Assembly: GCA_001897525.1 (NCBI GenBank)
Contig: MKTB01000003.1
Span: 1-64,000, forward strand
DNA from: Bacteroidetes bacterium 43-16
GTDB taxonomy: Bacteria > Bacteroidota > Bacteroidia > Chitinophagales > Chitinophagaceae
Direction: 5' to 3'
Length of the DNA stretch: 64,000 bases
Below, one piece after another: positions 27,441 to 37,096 of the stretch; the first letter of the stretch is position 1, and every line of letters starts with the position of its first letter. The notes beneath the pieces are model-generated. The model searched no databases and was not told the DNA's origin. It was given only the letters and a program-made list of their open reading frames with translations. The position numbers and the translations under genes were made by a program.

Positions 27441-30182
27441 ATGATAAGGATGATACAAAGCACGTCTGCTTTGGGTGCGAAGTCTTACTTCTCCAATGCG
27501 CTTAATCAGGCAGATTACTACATAAATGACCAAGAGCTAAAAGGTCGGTTTCAGGGGAAACTGACCCAGCGGCTCGGTCTTGGGTATGATGCCAGTAAGG
27601 ACGATTTTTTCGCCCTTTGTGAGAATACCCATCCCCGAACAGGTAATCCCCTCACACCTAGAAGCAAGGAAAATCGAACCGTTGGTTACGATATAAATTT
27701 CCACTGTCCTAAATCGGTTTCGATTGTCCACGCCCTAAGCGGTGATCGTCATATTATGGATATTTTCGAGCAAAGCGTTTCGGAAACCATGCAGGAAATT
27801 GAAAAGGACGTACAAACACGCATCCGAAAAGAGGGCAAATATGCGGATAGGCAAACAGGCGAATTGGTATGGGCGGATTTTACCCACCAAACCGCAAGAC
27901 CTGTAGGAGATCATGCCCCCGACCCGCATTTACACGCTCATTGTTTTGTTTTTAACGCCACATGGGATAATTCCGAAAATCGCTTTAAGGCGGCACAGTT
28001 CCGCAATATCAAACGGGATATGCCGTACTATCAAGCAAGGTTTCATAAGCGATTATCCGACAAATTAAGCCATGCAGGATATGATATTGAGCAAACGAAA
28101 AATTCATTCGAGTTAAAAGGTGTTCCCAAACGGGCAATTGAACATTTCTCCAAGCGCACCGATGAAATCGGGCGCGTAGCTTCCGAAAAAGGCATTCATT
28201 CAGCCAAAGACCTTGACGCATTGGGCGCACGTACCCGCAGCAAGAAACAGGCGGGTATGTCTATGGCTGAATTACGGCAGGAATGGAAAAGGCAGATCAA
28301 ACAATTAGAAAGTGCCGAAAACCTGAACGATGATCCTGCTTACAATGCACCTATCCGAAGTTCAAAACACAAGAACGTTTCCACCCCTGAAACCAAAAAA
28401 TCCGTGGATTATGCTTTAAAACATGCTTTTGAACGTGCTTCTGTTGTTCCAGAAAGAAGACTGCTTGCGGAAGCCTACCGATATAACATTGGCAAAGACG
28501 ATACTTCACTTAGCTTGATTGACCGAGCATTTGCGGATAACAGCGACATTATTCGTGTTTCTGAAAACGGGCGTACCATGTGTACGACCAAAGAAGTTTT
28601 AAAAGAAGAAAAGGAAATGGTTGCACTTGCCCGCAAGGGTATCGGTGCAGTCACTCCGCTTTATAAGGAGCCACCAGACTTGTCATTAAAAGGGCAGCAA
28701 AAACGGGCGGCAGATCACGTATTAACCACAAGCAATCGGGTATCAATCATCCGTGGGGCGGCAGGATCTGGCAAAACAACGCTTATGAAAGAAACTGTTG
28801 ATAAGATAAAGCAAAGCGGCAAAGAAGTGACCGTCATTGCCCCCACTGCCAGTGCCTCCCGTGGGGTATTACAGGACGAAGGATTTAAAGACGCCGATAC
28901 GGTTGCCAAGTTCCTGATTGATCCCGCCATGCAGGAGCGCATTAAAAATCAGGTGCTTTGGGTTGATGAAGCAGGATTATTAGGTACAGGCGATATGAAA
29001 AAACTCCTGCAGGTGGTGGATCGACAAAATGCCCGTCTTATTTTAGGTGGCGACACCAAGCAGCATGCAAGCGTTGTAAGAGGTGATGCACTTCGCATAT
29101 TGAATACGGTTGGCGGCATTCGCACGGCAGAAGTAAACAAGATTTACAGGCAGCAAAAGGAAGCTTACCGCGATGCCGTACAGGACTTGTCAAATGGCGA
29201 TGTCAAGCTTGCATTTGGTAAGCTGGATCATATGGGGGCTGTAAAACAGATTGACCCTTTACTGCCCAATAACCAGCTTGTCAAAGACTATATCGCTACA
29301 TTGAAAAAAGGAAAATCAGGATTAATCATTTCCCCCACCCACAACCAGGGCGAAGCGGTCACGAATGCCGTTCGGGAGAAAATGAAACAAAGCAATATGC
29401 TTGGTAAAAAGGAGATTTCAGTAAAGAAGCTATCTAATCTAAGCCTTACCGATGCGGAAAAAACGGATTTCAGGCAATATAGAAAAGGACAGGTTTTGCA
29501 GTTTAATCAAAACCTCAAAGGCATTAAACGGGGTAGCCAGTGGGCGGTAGAAACATGCGATGAATACAATTTGACTATTCGCAATGCCGGTGATTTAAAA
29601 ACGGTTATTCCCCTATCTACTTCCAATAGTTTCGATGTATTCGAGGAAAAAGAAATTCTACTGGCTAAGGGTGACAAAATTCGGATCACTCGAAACGGTT
29701 TTGATAAGGGAAATAAGCGATTAAATAATGGTGAAAGCCTAGACGTTAAATCCGTATCGAAAAAAGGTGCTATTACACTTATCAATCCCAAGAGTAAACA
29801 CACTTACGAACTGGACAGTACCTTCGGGCATATCGACCATGCTCATTGTATTACTTCCTACGCAGCGCAAGGCAAAACGGTGGATGAAGTGTTTATTCAT
29901 CAGCCTGCCGCTACGTTTTCCGCTACAGATGCCCGACAATTTTATGTATCGGTATCAAGAGGGCGTGAAAATGTCCATATCTACACAGACAGTAAAGATC
30001 AGCTAATGGAATATGCTTCGGAATTGGGCAACAGGGCATCGGCTTTGGAACTCGTGGGAACACATCAGGAGTATGTAAGGCAGCACTTGATTAACACGAA
30101 AAAGCAAAAGGAACAGAACAAAGAGGAAATAACCAAACACTATAACAGAAACAATTACAACCGTGATGACTATGAGCCATGA
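27441..30182 (+). CDS. MobF-family relaxase (TrwC/TraI type) with RecD-like helicase domain
   Basis: HUH motif PDPHLHAHCFVFN; STSALGAKSYFSNALNQADYY N-terminus; Walker A RGAAGSGKTTLMKE; C-terminal HCITSYAAQGKTVDEVFIH...FYVSVSRGRENVHIYTD. Confidence 0.93.
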   Translation: MIRMIQSTSALGAKSYFSNALNQADYYINDQELKGRFQGKLTQRLGLGYDASKDDFFALCENTHPRTGNPLTPRSKENRTVGYDINFHCPKSVSIVHALSGDRHIMDIFEQSVSETMQEIEKDVQTRIRKEGKYADRQTGELVWADFTHQTARPVGDHAPDPHLHAHCFVFNATWDNSENRFKAAQFRNIKRDMPYYQARFHKRLSDKLSHAGYDIEQTKNSFELKGVPKRAIEHFSKRTDEIGRVASEKGIHSAKDLDALGARTRSKKQAGMSMAELRQEWKRQIKQLESAENLNDDPAYNAPIRSSKHKNVSTPETKKSVDYALKHAFERASVVPERRLLAEAYRYNIGKDDTSLSLIDRAFADNSDIIRVSENGRTMCTTKEVLKEEKEMVALARKGIGAVTPLYKEPPDLSLKGQQKRAADHVLTTSNRVSIIRGAAGSGKTTLMKETVDKIKQSGKEVTVIAPTASASRGVLQDEGFKDADTVAKFLIDPAMQERIKNQVLWVDEAGLLGTGDMKKLLQVVDRQNARLILGGDTKQHASVVRGDALRILNTVGGIRTAEVNKIYRQQKEAYRDAVQDLSNGDVKLAFGKLDHMGAVKQIDPLLPNNQLVKDYIATLKKGKSGLIISPTHNQGEAVTNAVREKMKQSNMLGKKEISVKKLSNLSLTDAEKTDFRQYRKGQVLQFNQNLKGIKRGSQWAVETCDEYNLTIRNAGDLKTVIPLSTSNSFDVFEEKEILLAKGDKIRITRNGFDKGNKRLNNGESLDVKSVSKKGAITLINPKSKHTYELDSTFGHIDHAHCITSYAAQGKTVDEVFIHQPAATFSATDARQFYVSVSRGRENVHIYTDSKDQLMEYASELGNRASALELVGTHQEYVRQHLINTKKQKEQNKEEITKHYNRNNYNRDDYEP

Positions 30183-30558
30183 TTTTAGAAGCCGATTAAA
30201 TGATTATATTTCGGGTAATCCTACCTCGAAAGAAAATCAGGAAGATCAGGAAGGCAATAATATTGAATATTACGACCCTGCTGTTGCGCATAAAGGCGAT
30301 ATTTGTTTTTTCCTCAAAGATGGCAGGCAGCTATCGTTAGAGTATAGTTATCTCATAGCTAAAGAATACAAGCCCGAAGACAATTCAATCACGCTAAGTT
30401 TTACCTCGCATAAAGTCATACTGAAAGGTTATCATCTTGAAAAACTGTTTCAGGATTTAAGACTGCATTTGCCCCGAACAATCGGCTTAACGGATGAACG
30501 GTATAGCAGTATTATCCAAGACAATACTACCATTATAACGGATATTGAGATAAGTTAA
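30163..30558 (+). CDS. Hypothetical protein overlapping the relaxase 3' end
   Basis: 131 aa ORF, 20 bp overlap. Confidence 0.45.
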   Translation: MMTMSHDFRSRLNDYISGNPTSKENQEDQEGNNIEYYDPAVAHKGDICFFLKDGRQLSLEYSYLIAKEYKPEDNSITLSFTSHKVILKGYHLEKLFQDLRLHLPRTIGLTDERYSSIIQDNTTIITDIEIS

Positions 30559-30570
30559 TTTTGAAACTAT

Positions 30571-32034
30571 TTAATCATCACTAATGTTATTCTTAGAATT
30601 TACGCTCACAAATTGAAATAGTAAATAAAACTTATAATTAGTATAAGATTTAATTCTTGCAGAACTTGAATTTGTTAGTTCTATTAGTTTATTTAGCATT
30701 GAAAAAGAAAAAACCTTTTTATCATTGCCGAAATCTAAATATTCTTTCCTATAAAATGCAATTGGCTCTTCTTCTGTGCGTTTTAACTCCAATTTTAAAC
30801 AGATCAAATCATCTCTATCTAATTCGGGAATACCTTCAATAATCAATCTTTCCTCATTTCCAATACTACCTAATAGTTGCGGTAATTTTTTGTAAGCAAG
30901 AAACTTGAAAAATTTACCTGATGCATTTGATATATAATCATTTAGATCAAGCGTGTATTTAACGCTATACTGTTTATGCTTTCTCTCTAAAAAAGTATAT
31001 CTTTCATCTAGTGTCATCCCCCTCATCTCATTTTGCGTTACCCCCAAATCTTCGGCTATTATCATTAGATGTTTTGGACGAATATTCCTAATATTTATAT
31101 TGGGTTTTTCTCGTTTAATAATGGTTTGATAATATATTTCAGAGATGTCATTGCCGTTGTAGTTATGATTTAATACAACATAATATTGAAAAGTGCTGAA
31201 TAAATCTATGTAACAAACCAATTTCGTCTTATTAAAGCTTTTGTCTGTATATAATATTAAAGTGTGTGTAGGAAATCCTTCTTCAGCAAGGCTCCTTGCT
31301 GACTCCATTGCAAAATCAAGACTACCCAATGGAAAAAAGGGAACAGTATTTGAATTAGCGATAATTTCTTCTGTTTGAATATTTAATGTACAAGGCATAT
31401 CCTCGCGTTTAACACCTTTAGATGCAGCAAAACCAGTCGCAATTTTGCTCAATCCGAGTTTAAATTTAGAATTAAAATTTTCAACCTTTTCACTAAAATA
31501 TATCCCTAGTTCGTGATAATCTTTAATATCATCTATTAGCTCAATATTGATATTTTGAATATCAACTCCTTCGCTTTGCAATTCCTTTAGAGAAAATTTT
31601 TTATAGTTTTCTAGTGCCTTTTTGTTCGCACCATAAATCTTTAGCGTGTGAGCCTCTTTTATATAGTCATAAACAGGTTTCTTAGGCGCAATCTTTCCCT
31701 CTTTGATATGTACATCTATTTTTTCACCATCTTTCTTTTTAATAAGATAGCCAAACAATGTTTTGGAGAAATCTTTACCATGATCTTTTGGTGCTAAAGA
31801 ATGACTTATAGGTGCCGTAAATAAGTCAAACAATTTAACAAATTCAGCATCTATATTCTTTGACAATTTACTGCCGCATATTTCACAAAGAATATTGCAG
31901 GCTGTCAATCTTCCATATAAAGCATTTTGAATAATATGTTCATCGTGTTTGAATTTAGGAATAGGTTTAGAGTTGTCTACAGTATAGTCCTTTCTATCAA
32001 CCATAACTTGTCCGCACAAATAGCAAATATCCAT
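30571..32034 (-). CDS. HNH-endonuclease-like protein
   Basis: CYLCGQ...KHDEHIIQNALYGRLTACNILCEICGSKLSKNIDAEF: CxxC-DEHI-CxxC zinc/HNH arrangement at the N-terminus of a 487 aa protein. Confidence 0.6.
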   Translation of the reverse strand: MDICYLCGQVMVDRKDYTVDNSKPIPKFKHDEHIIQNALYGRLTACNILCEICGSKLSKNIDAEFVKLFDLFTAPISHSLAPKDHGKDFSKTLFGYLIKKKDGEKIDVHIKEGKIAPKKPVYDYIKEAHTLKIYGANKKALENYKKFSLKELQSEGVDIQNINIELIDDIKDYHELGIYFSEKVENFNSKFKLGLSKIATGFAASKGVKREDMPCTLNIQTEEIIANSNTVPFFPLGSLDFAMESARSLAEEGFPTHTLILYTDKSFNKTKLVCYIDLFSTFQYYVVLNHNYNGNDISEIYYQTIIKREKPNINIRNIRPKHLMIIAEDLGVTQNEMRGMTLDERYTFLERKHKQYSVKYTLDLNDYISNASGKFFKFLAYKKLPQLLGSIGNEERLIIEGIPELDRDDLICLKLELKRTEEEPIAFYRKEYLDFGNDKKVFSFSMLNKLIELTNSSSARIKSYTNYKFYLLFQFVSVNSKNNISDD

Positions 32035-32121
32035 AGTGTTTTATCCATTAAAAATTCTTCATAAATTTAATACGTTTTGTTTAAATTGGAAAGCCTGATT
32101 TATACAGGCTTTCTATCTTGT

Positions 32122-33021
32122 CTATAGATTTAACTGTTTCATATAGTTGACGGCTTTAGAAGCCTCACTTGCTGCGGTAATAATACAATTTTTGTTGTCT
32201 TTCAGAACTTTTAGCCAGCCTGCAATATAATTGGCATGATCGCCTTTTTGCGTTGTTGCAATATCAAATTCAGCACACAGGAATGCCGCGCCAAGTTCGG
32301 CAATCAATTCTTCAACGGCATACGCATTATCACCAAACTTTTTGCCTTTGGTGCGGTTAAGGCGTTTTTCAGCACCTGACCAATGTACCAACTCATGAAG
32401 CAAGGTCGAATAATAGCCCTCGGTGGCTGTAGAGGTTGCCGTTTCTTGGAAAGCCTCAACAGAGGGCATATAGATTTTATCTTCGCTCGGGCGGTAAAAT
32501 GCCCCGTCTTTACCGTGTTCAATAACGGCTTGTGTATTCTCTACAAAGCTATCAACAATTTCTAAGCGCTGAACCAAAGGAATAACCTCTTCTTTTGGCT
32601 GTTCCTCTTGCGGCTCATACCTGTTAAGCTGACAACGATTGAATACATGATATGATTTCAGGAACGGAATTTTCTTGATCTCATTATCTTCTTCTTTCTC
32701 GATGACATCATAATAAACAATCATAGAACCTTTTTCACCCTTGCGGATTGTTTCGTTTTTTTCCGACCATTGTTTAAAGGTTGCCCATTCGGCATTATTG
32801 AAATTCTTATTGATGTTGGCGCACCACAAAAGAATGATATTAATACCCTGATAATAGTTGCTACTGACGGCATTATAAGGCAGATCAAAGAACCCCTTAC
32901 TTGCTCCTCCTTGCCACGGCTGATGCCATGGAATAGTACCTTTTTCAAGTTGTGTAAGGATTGTATTGGTTACTTCTTGGTGAATATCGCGGCGATTTTC
33001 TGTTTTTACGGAGATGGTCAT
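32122..33021 (-). CDS. ArdC-like antirestriction protein (ssDNA-binding domain plus zincin-like metallopeptidase)
   Basis: IHQEVTNTILTQLEKGTIPWHQPWQGG N-terminus and STLLHELVHWSGAEKRLNR HExxH motif. Confidence 0.9.
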   Translation of the reverse strand: MTISVKTENRRDIHQEVTNTILTQLEKGTIPWHQPWQGGASKGFFDLPYNAVSSNYYQGINIILLWCANINKNFNNAEWATFKQWSEKNETIRKGEKGSMIVYYDVIEKEEDNEIKKIPFLKSYHVFNRCQLNRYEPQEEQPKEEVIPLVQRLEIVDSFVENTQAVIEHGKDGAFYRPSEDKIYMPSVEAFQETATSTATEGYYSTLLHELVHWSGAEKRLNRTKGKKFGDNAYAVEELIAELGAAFLCAEFDIATTQKGDHANYIAGWLKVLKDNKNCIITAASEASKAVNYMKQLNL

Positions 33022-33232
33022 TTTTAAATCCTTTCCTGTGGGGTAATGGTTACGTGAAAAGGCAAACCAAAGGGCAAGCGACCAAACCAACTCTTATTTT
33101 GGTTGGGCGGGTGAATTGCGCAGCAAGAGGAAAATAATTGTTTGTGTCGGGAGCGGCTTTGGTATTTTCTCGGATAACCATTCCACCCCTCCCAAACGGG
33201 AAAGGTGGAATGATTTATGCGTTAATATCAAC

Positions 33233-34138
33233 TCACAATCCGAGTTTCACCATGTGTGCAGCGTTTACGTCCTTGTAGGGAGCATAATTCTGGTTCATGG
33301 GTTGATGGATAAGATTGTCTTCGGTCTTGAAAAATTCGGCAAAAGCTTCTGTAGCCTTTTGCCCTGCCTCGTCATTATCGAGCCATGTATAAGCCCTTTC
33401 ATAGCCATAGCCCTTGATATAGGCGACTGCTTCTTTTATCTGGCTTAATGAGTTCAGGATAAGGGCATCATGTTTCAAGCGTTTTCCTTCATGCTGTGTA
33501 ATAACAGAAAGAAAATCCATAAAGCCCTCGAAGATATGTATGGCGGGTGGTTTGGGAATTTGACCACGAATGAAAGTGATCGACTTTTTGCCTACACAAC
33601 CTTTGAAATAAAGGTTGCGATATTCATAGCCCCGTTCTTCGTTTTTGATAGCAAGGGCAAAGAATGTCTTATCAGTTTTAGTGTTGGCTACACGAATTTC
33701 TTGCAAATAGGTTTTGGCAACACTTAAAGGAATACCCCGCCCTGACAAATATTGAATAAGGGCTGCGTGTTTAATCGGCTTAATCCCTTTCAAAACCGTT
33801 GAACGTACTTCCTCGCTCTGCTGTTGTCTATTGTGCTGAATAATCGGGATATGTGGGACTTGAAACATATTGCGAAACCATCGCAGACCGTCAGCAGGGG
33901 TACATTGAACGCCTGATCGTTCCAAATGCAGGCATACAAAGCTAAAGGCATCGCCCCCAATACCTTCTCCGTGGTCATACCAGACATTTTTCTGCGTATT
34001 CACATGAAAACTGGCGGTCTTTTCATTTCGGAAAGGGGAAAGATACCAAAGGTCATGGCCGTTCTGTTTCACTGGATTTAAGCCAAGTTTGCTCAAAATT
34101 TCGGCAATAGGTATAGTATTCGCAAATTCGATATTCAT
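33233..34138 (-). CDS. Toprim / CHC2-like primase domain protein
   Basis: LSPFRNEKTASFHVNTQKNVWYDHGEGIGGDAFSFV and toprim-like IHIFEGFMDFLSV...YTWLDNDEAGQKA. Confidence 0.85.
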   Translation of the reverse strand: MNIEFANTIPIAEILSKLGLNPVKQNGHDLWYLSPFRNEKTASFHVNTQKNVWYDHGEGIGGDAFSFVCLHLERSGVQCTPADGLRWFRNMFQVPHIPIIQHNRQQQSEEVRSTVLKGIKPIKHAALIQYLSGRGIPLSVAKTYLQEIRVANTKTDKTFFALAIKNEERGYEYRNLYFKGCVGKKSITFIRGQIPKPPAIHIFEGFMDFLSVITQHEGKRLKHDALILNSLSQIKEAVAYIKGYGYERAYTWLDNDEAGQKATEAFAEFFKTEDNLIHQPMNQNYAPYKDVNAAHMVKLGL

Positions 34139-34211
34139 CGTGCGTTTCCTTGTATGATTTGTTTATTGGGAAAGGGATAAGAAGATGTGGCCGTCTTTTC
34201 TTATCCTGTTT

Positions 34212-34409
34212 TTATTGTTCCTGTTGCTGCTCGTTCAGAAAACGGATCAGGTTTGCCTTGCTATACCGAACACGACCGCCAACCTTGATCGGCTTTAGGT
34301 CATAACGCTTCGTGCAATCCCATACCGCCAATGTGGACGGTTTGATATTGAGAAAGTGCGCTGCTGATTTTCTGTCGAGTAATGGCTCATTAAAGTTAAG
34401 CGTGTCCAT
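34212..34409 (-). CDS. Helix-turn-helix/excisionase-like protein
   Basis: LDRKSAAHFLNIKPSTLAVWDCTKRYDLKPIKVGGRVRYSKANLIRFL. Confidence 0.85.
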   Translation of the reverse strand: MDTLNFNEPLLDRKSAAHFLNIKPSTLAVWDCTKRYDLKPIKVGGRVRYSKANLIRFLNEQQQEQ

Positions 34410-34547
34410 TGGATGCCTTTCTTTAAAATTTTCTCTGATTGCTTTCAGGGAAATTATACACCTCCTTTTTTTAAAATTTTGAAATGGGAGAGCGTAAATA
34501 GCAGAACATTTCGGTATGCGATTAGAAAAAGCGATTGAGTAATGCCT

Positions 34548-34612
34548 ATTAATGACTATGAATAGTTATAAATGGTTGCGTGCGTATTCTGATATGCCGT
34601 TTCATAACCATT
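34548..34612. other. Candidate oriT (R388-like nic motif with inverted repeats)
   Basis: GTGCGTATTCTGATATGCC at 34580-34598; flanked by imperfect hairpin 34548-34573 and AATGGTT/AACCATT IR (34571-34577/34606-34612). Confidence 0.4.
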
Positions 34613-34690
34613 GACAGGGTTTTACACATACAAAAGCATTCAAGCTTTATCTAATGTCATGCTAACCTGAACGCAAAACAGGAGTGCAGA

Positions 34691-34879
34691 ATGAAAAAAG
34701 AAGTTATCGTGACGGATGAAAATATTGAACAAGCTTATATCATCATGGCAAATATTGTCCGCAACTACGGCGACAAATATTTAACCATTTTTAAGCGTAT
34801 CCATGACGAGCGGGAAGTGAGAAAAGCCAATCAGGAGTTGAGAAATATTGCTTTACAGGTTTCTAGCAACAAAATGTAG
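34691..34879 (+). CDS. Small hypothetical protein
   Basis: 62 aa ORF with upstream caggag RBS-like sequence. Confidence 0.45.
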   Translation: MKKEVIVTDENIEQAYIIMANIVRNYGDKYLTIFKRIHDEREVRKANQELRNIALQVSSNKM

Positions 34880-35023
34880 GGAATTCCCCTATTTCTATTT
34901 CAGAAAACATTTAGCAACTTTACAGCTATTTATCCTTTAAGATAGATGCTATAGCTAAATTATAAGACTTTCTTTCATCAAATATTTTTTCTCTTTTTTA
35001 ATATATAACAAACGGTACAAACA

Positions 35024-36676
35024 ATGAAGATTAAAAGAATTAAAATTGAAAATTTTCGATCAATTGAGGCGGCAGAATTTTCAACCTCGGATTTCAACAT
35101 TTTTGTTGGTCAAAACAACTGTGGTAAAACCAACTTTTTCGAAGCCATTGAATTCTTTTTTAATGGCTTAGGTAGAGGAGCTAATATCAACGAACTAAAA
35201 TTCAGACGAGATAGCGAAAGAGAAATTCTTGTCGAAATTGAATTCGAGGGAGCATTAGATGGGGCAGCAAAAATGCAACACGCTGCTAATAAATCAAAGA
35301 TTGAAAATGCTTTAAACGGATCGGATAGCGTAATTCTAAGAAGGCTAAGTAGCACTGTAAGCAAACGAAAAATGTTTATAGGTGAAAATGAAGTGCAACC
35401 AGGTACGGGGTTTGATGCTGCCTTAAACGATTTCTTGCCCAAATTTGAATATATAAGCACCAAACAATATTATGATGCTGTTGCCAAATATTCAAAAACC
35501 ACACCAATCGGTGTGATGCTTTCCGGTGTTTTAAATGTGATTTTGCAAGGGAACCAACAATATCAGGAATTTCAAGATAAATTCTCCGAATTGTTTGAAG
35601 ACGATGGTTCCGAAATAAAAAAACAATTTGAAGCTATCGGAAATAAGGTTAAAATTCATTTAGAAAAGCAGTTTCCCGATACAACTAAAGTAAAATTTGA
35701 AGTAACCGCCCCTGCATTTGATGATTTATTGAAAAGCTTTTCTACGTCTATTGATGATGGAATAGAAACATCCGCAGAGGAAAAAGGTGATGGTATGCAA
35801 AGAGCTTTAATGCTTGCTATCATCCAAGCATACGCTGATTTTCGTAAACAAGGAGATGATACAGGTAAATCATTCTTGTTTTTTATTGATGAAGCTGAAT
35901 TACATTTGCATCCAACAGCCCAGCGTAATTTAAAAAATGTTCTTCATACGCTCTCGCAAGATACGGATCAGGTATTTATAAACACCCATTCTTCCGTCTT
36001 TGTTGCTGATAACTATCCTAATCAATCAATCTTGAAAGTAGAGAAAAGCGAAGGGAATACAGATATAAAGGTGACAACTGATTTAGAAAAACCCTATATC
36101 GTTTTTGAATTATTAGGGGGAAGCCCATCTGACCTTTTACTTCCCAGAAACTTTTTAATTGTTGAAGGAGAGAGTGAGTTTGAATTACTTACACGAGTAA
36201 TAAATAGATTTTATTCCGACAAGCCTGTTGTTCAGATCATCAAAGCAAATGGAGATATTGAGCAAGCAAAAAGAACAATTAATGCTATTGAGAAAGTATT
36301 TATCCCATTAAACACAAGTATTTATGCAGATAAATTAGTTATTTTACTTGATTGTCCGAGCGATCAAACTGTAGCTGGTGTAAATAATTTCAAAGCTAAC
36401 AACAACCATTTATCTGAAAATGGACAAATTCATATTTTAGCACATCGAGATATTGAACAAAGCTATCCTGATCAGGAGTGCGATATCTATACAAACTGGC
36501 GCAAAACACAAGAACAACTTGATGAAGTAAATCCAGCAGGGAGAAAGATAATTACAGGTACAAAGAAAAAGCAATTAGCGAAGTATGTCGGTAATAATAT
36601 TACGAGAGAACAATTTGAAGCTGATTTAAGTATTTGTCACGATGCTTTGAAAAAATGTTGGGAGCTTGCATTTTAA
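35024..36676 (+). CDS. OLD-family ATP-dependent endonuclease-like protein (AAA/ABC ATPase plus TOPRIM)
   Basis: MKIKRIKIENFRSIEAAEF...NIFVGQNNCGKTNFFEAIEFFF Walker A; FLFFIDEAELHLHPTAQRNL; TOPRIM-like FLIVEGESEFELLTRVI. Confidence 0.85.
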   Translation: MKIKRIKIENFRSIEAAEFSTSDFNIFVGQNNCGKTNFFEAIEFFFNGLGRGANINELKFRRDSEREILVEIEFEGALDGAAKMQHAANKSKIENALNGSDSVILRRLSSTVSKRKMFIGENEVQPGTGFDAALNDFLPKFEYISTKQYYDAVAKYSKTTPIGVMLSGVLNVILQGNQQYQEFQDKFSELFEDDGSEIKKQFEAIGNKVKIHLEKQFPDTTKVKFEVTAPAFDDLLKSFSTSIDDGIETSAEEKGDGMQRALMLAIIQAYADFRKQGDDTGKSFLFFIDEAELHLHPTAQRNLKNVLHTLSQDTDQVFINTHSSVFVADNYPNQSILKVEKSEGNTDIKVTTDLEKPYIVFELLGGSPSDLLLPRNFLIVEGESEFELLTRVINRFYSDKPVVQIIKANGDIEQAKRTINAIEKVFIPLNTSIYADKLVILLDCPSDQTVAGVNNFKANNNHLSENGQIHILAHRDIEQSYPDQECDIYTNWRKTQEQLDEVNPAGRKIITGTKKKQLAKYVGNNITREQFEADLSICHDALKKCWELAF

Positions 36677-36682
36677 TTTCTC

Positions 36683-36725
36683 AATTAAGGGAGCGTGCTT
36701 AGTATTTAAGCCGACTCCCTTAATT
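36683..36725. terminator. Inverted-repeat terminator
   Basis: AATTAAGGGAG...CTCCCTTAATT just after the OLD gene. Confidence 0.6.
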
Positions 36726-36978
36726 ATTTGCATGCTTATTGTATGCAATTACCGAAAAATTTCTTACAAAGTTGAACTATTCACCATCACAATCTATCAC
36801 ATATTGCTTTACAGGTAGCGTCAAAAATGCAATAATTAGATGTAAGATTTCCTGTCACATTATTAGTAAAACATACTGTCACATACAGAAATAGCATGTA
36901 GCCAATAAGTGTCTGATAAATCTTATAGCCAGTGGAAAGAGTGTCTAATATGTGCCCGACACCCTCTCCGCCATTTTT

Positions 36979-37019
36979 CTTGTGTTTTATAGGTATTTAT
37001 ATCCTTATAAAATAACAAG
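36979..37019. promoter_or_regulatory. Long imperfect inverted repeat upstream of the second integrase
   Basis: CTTGTGTTTTATAGG / CCTTATAAAATAACAAG. Confidence 0.5.
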
Positions 37020-37096
37020 AAAATTGCTTTTTGCATCACTTGCATAAATGGTTGTTATAGGAAAGTGGCACATGATTTGTCACATGGTGCTGTCCT

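Noticed and set aside
35024-36676. Gabija-type system (GajA/GajB)
   Set aside because: Only a GajA/OLD-like ATPase-TOPRIM gene; no UvrD-like GajB helicase follows, only a terminator and then an integrase.
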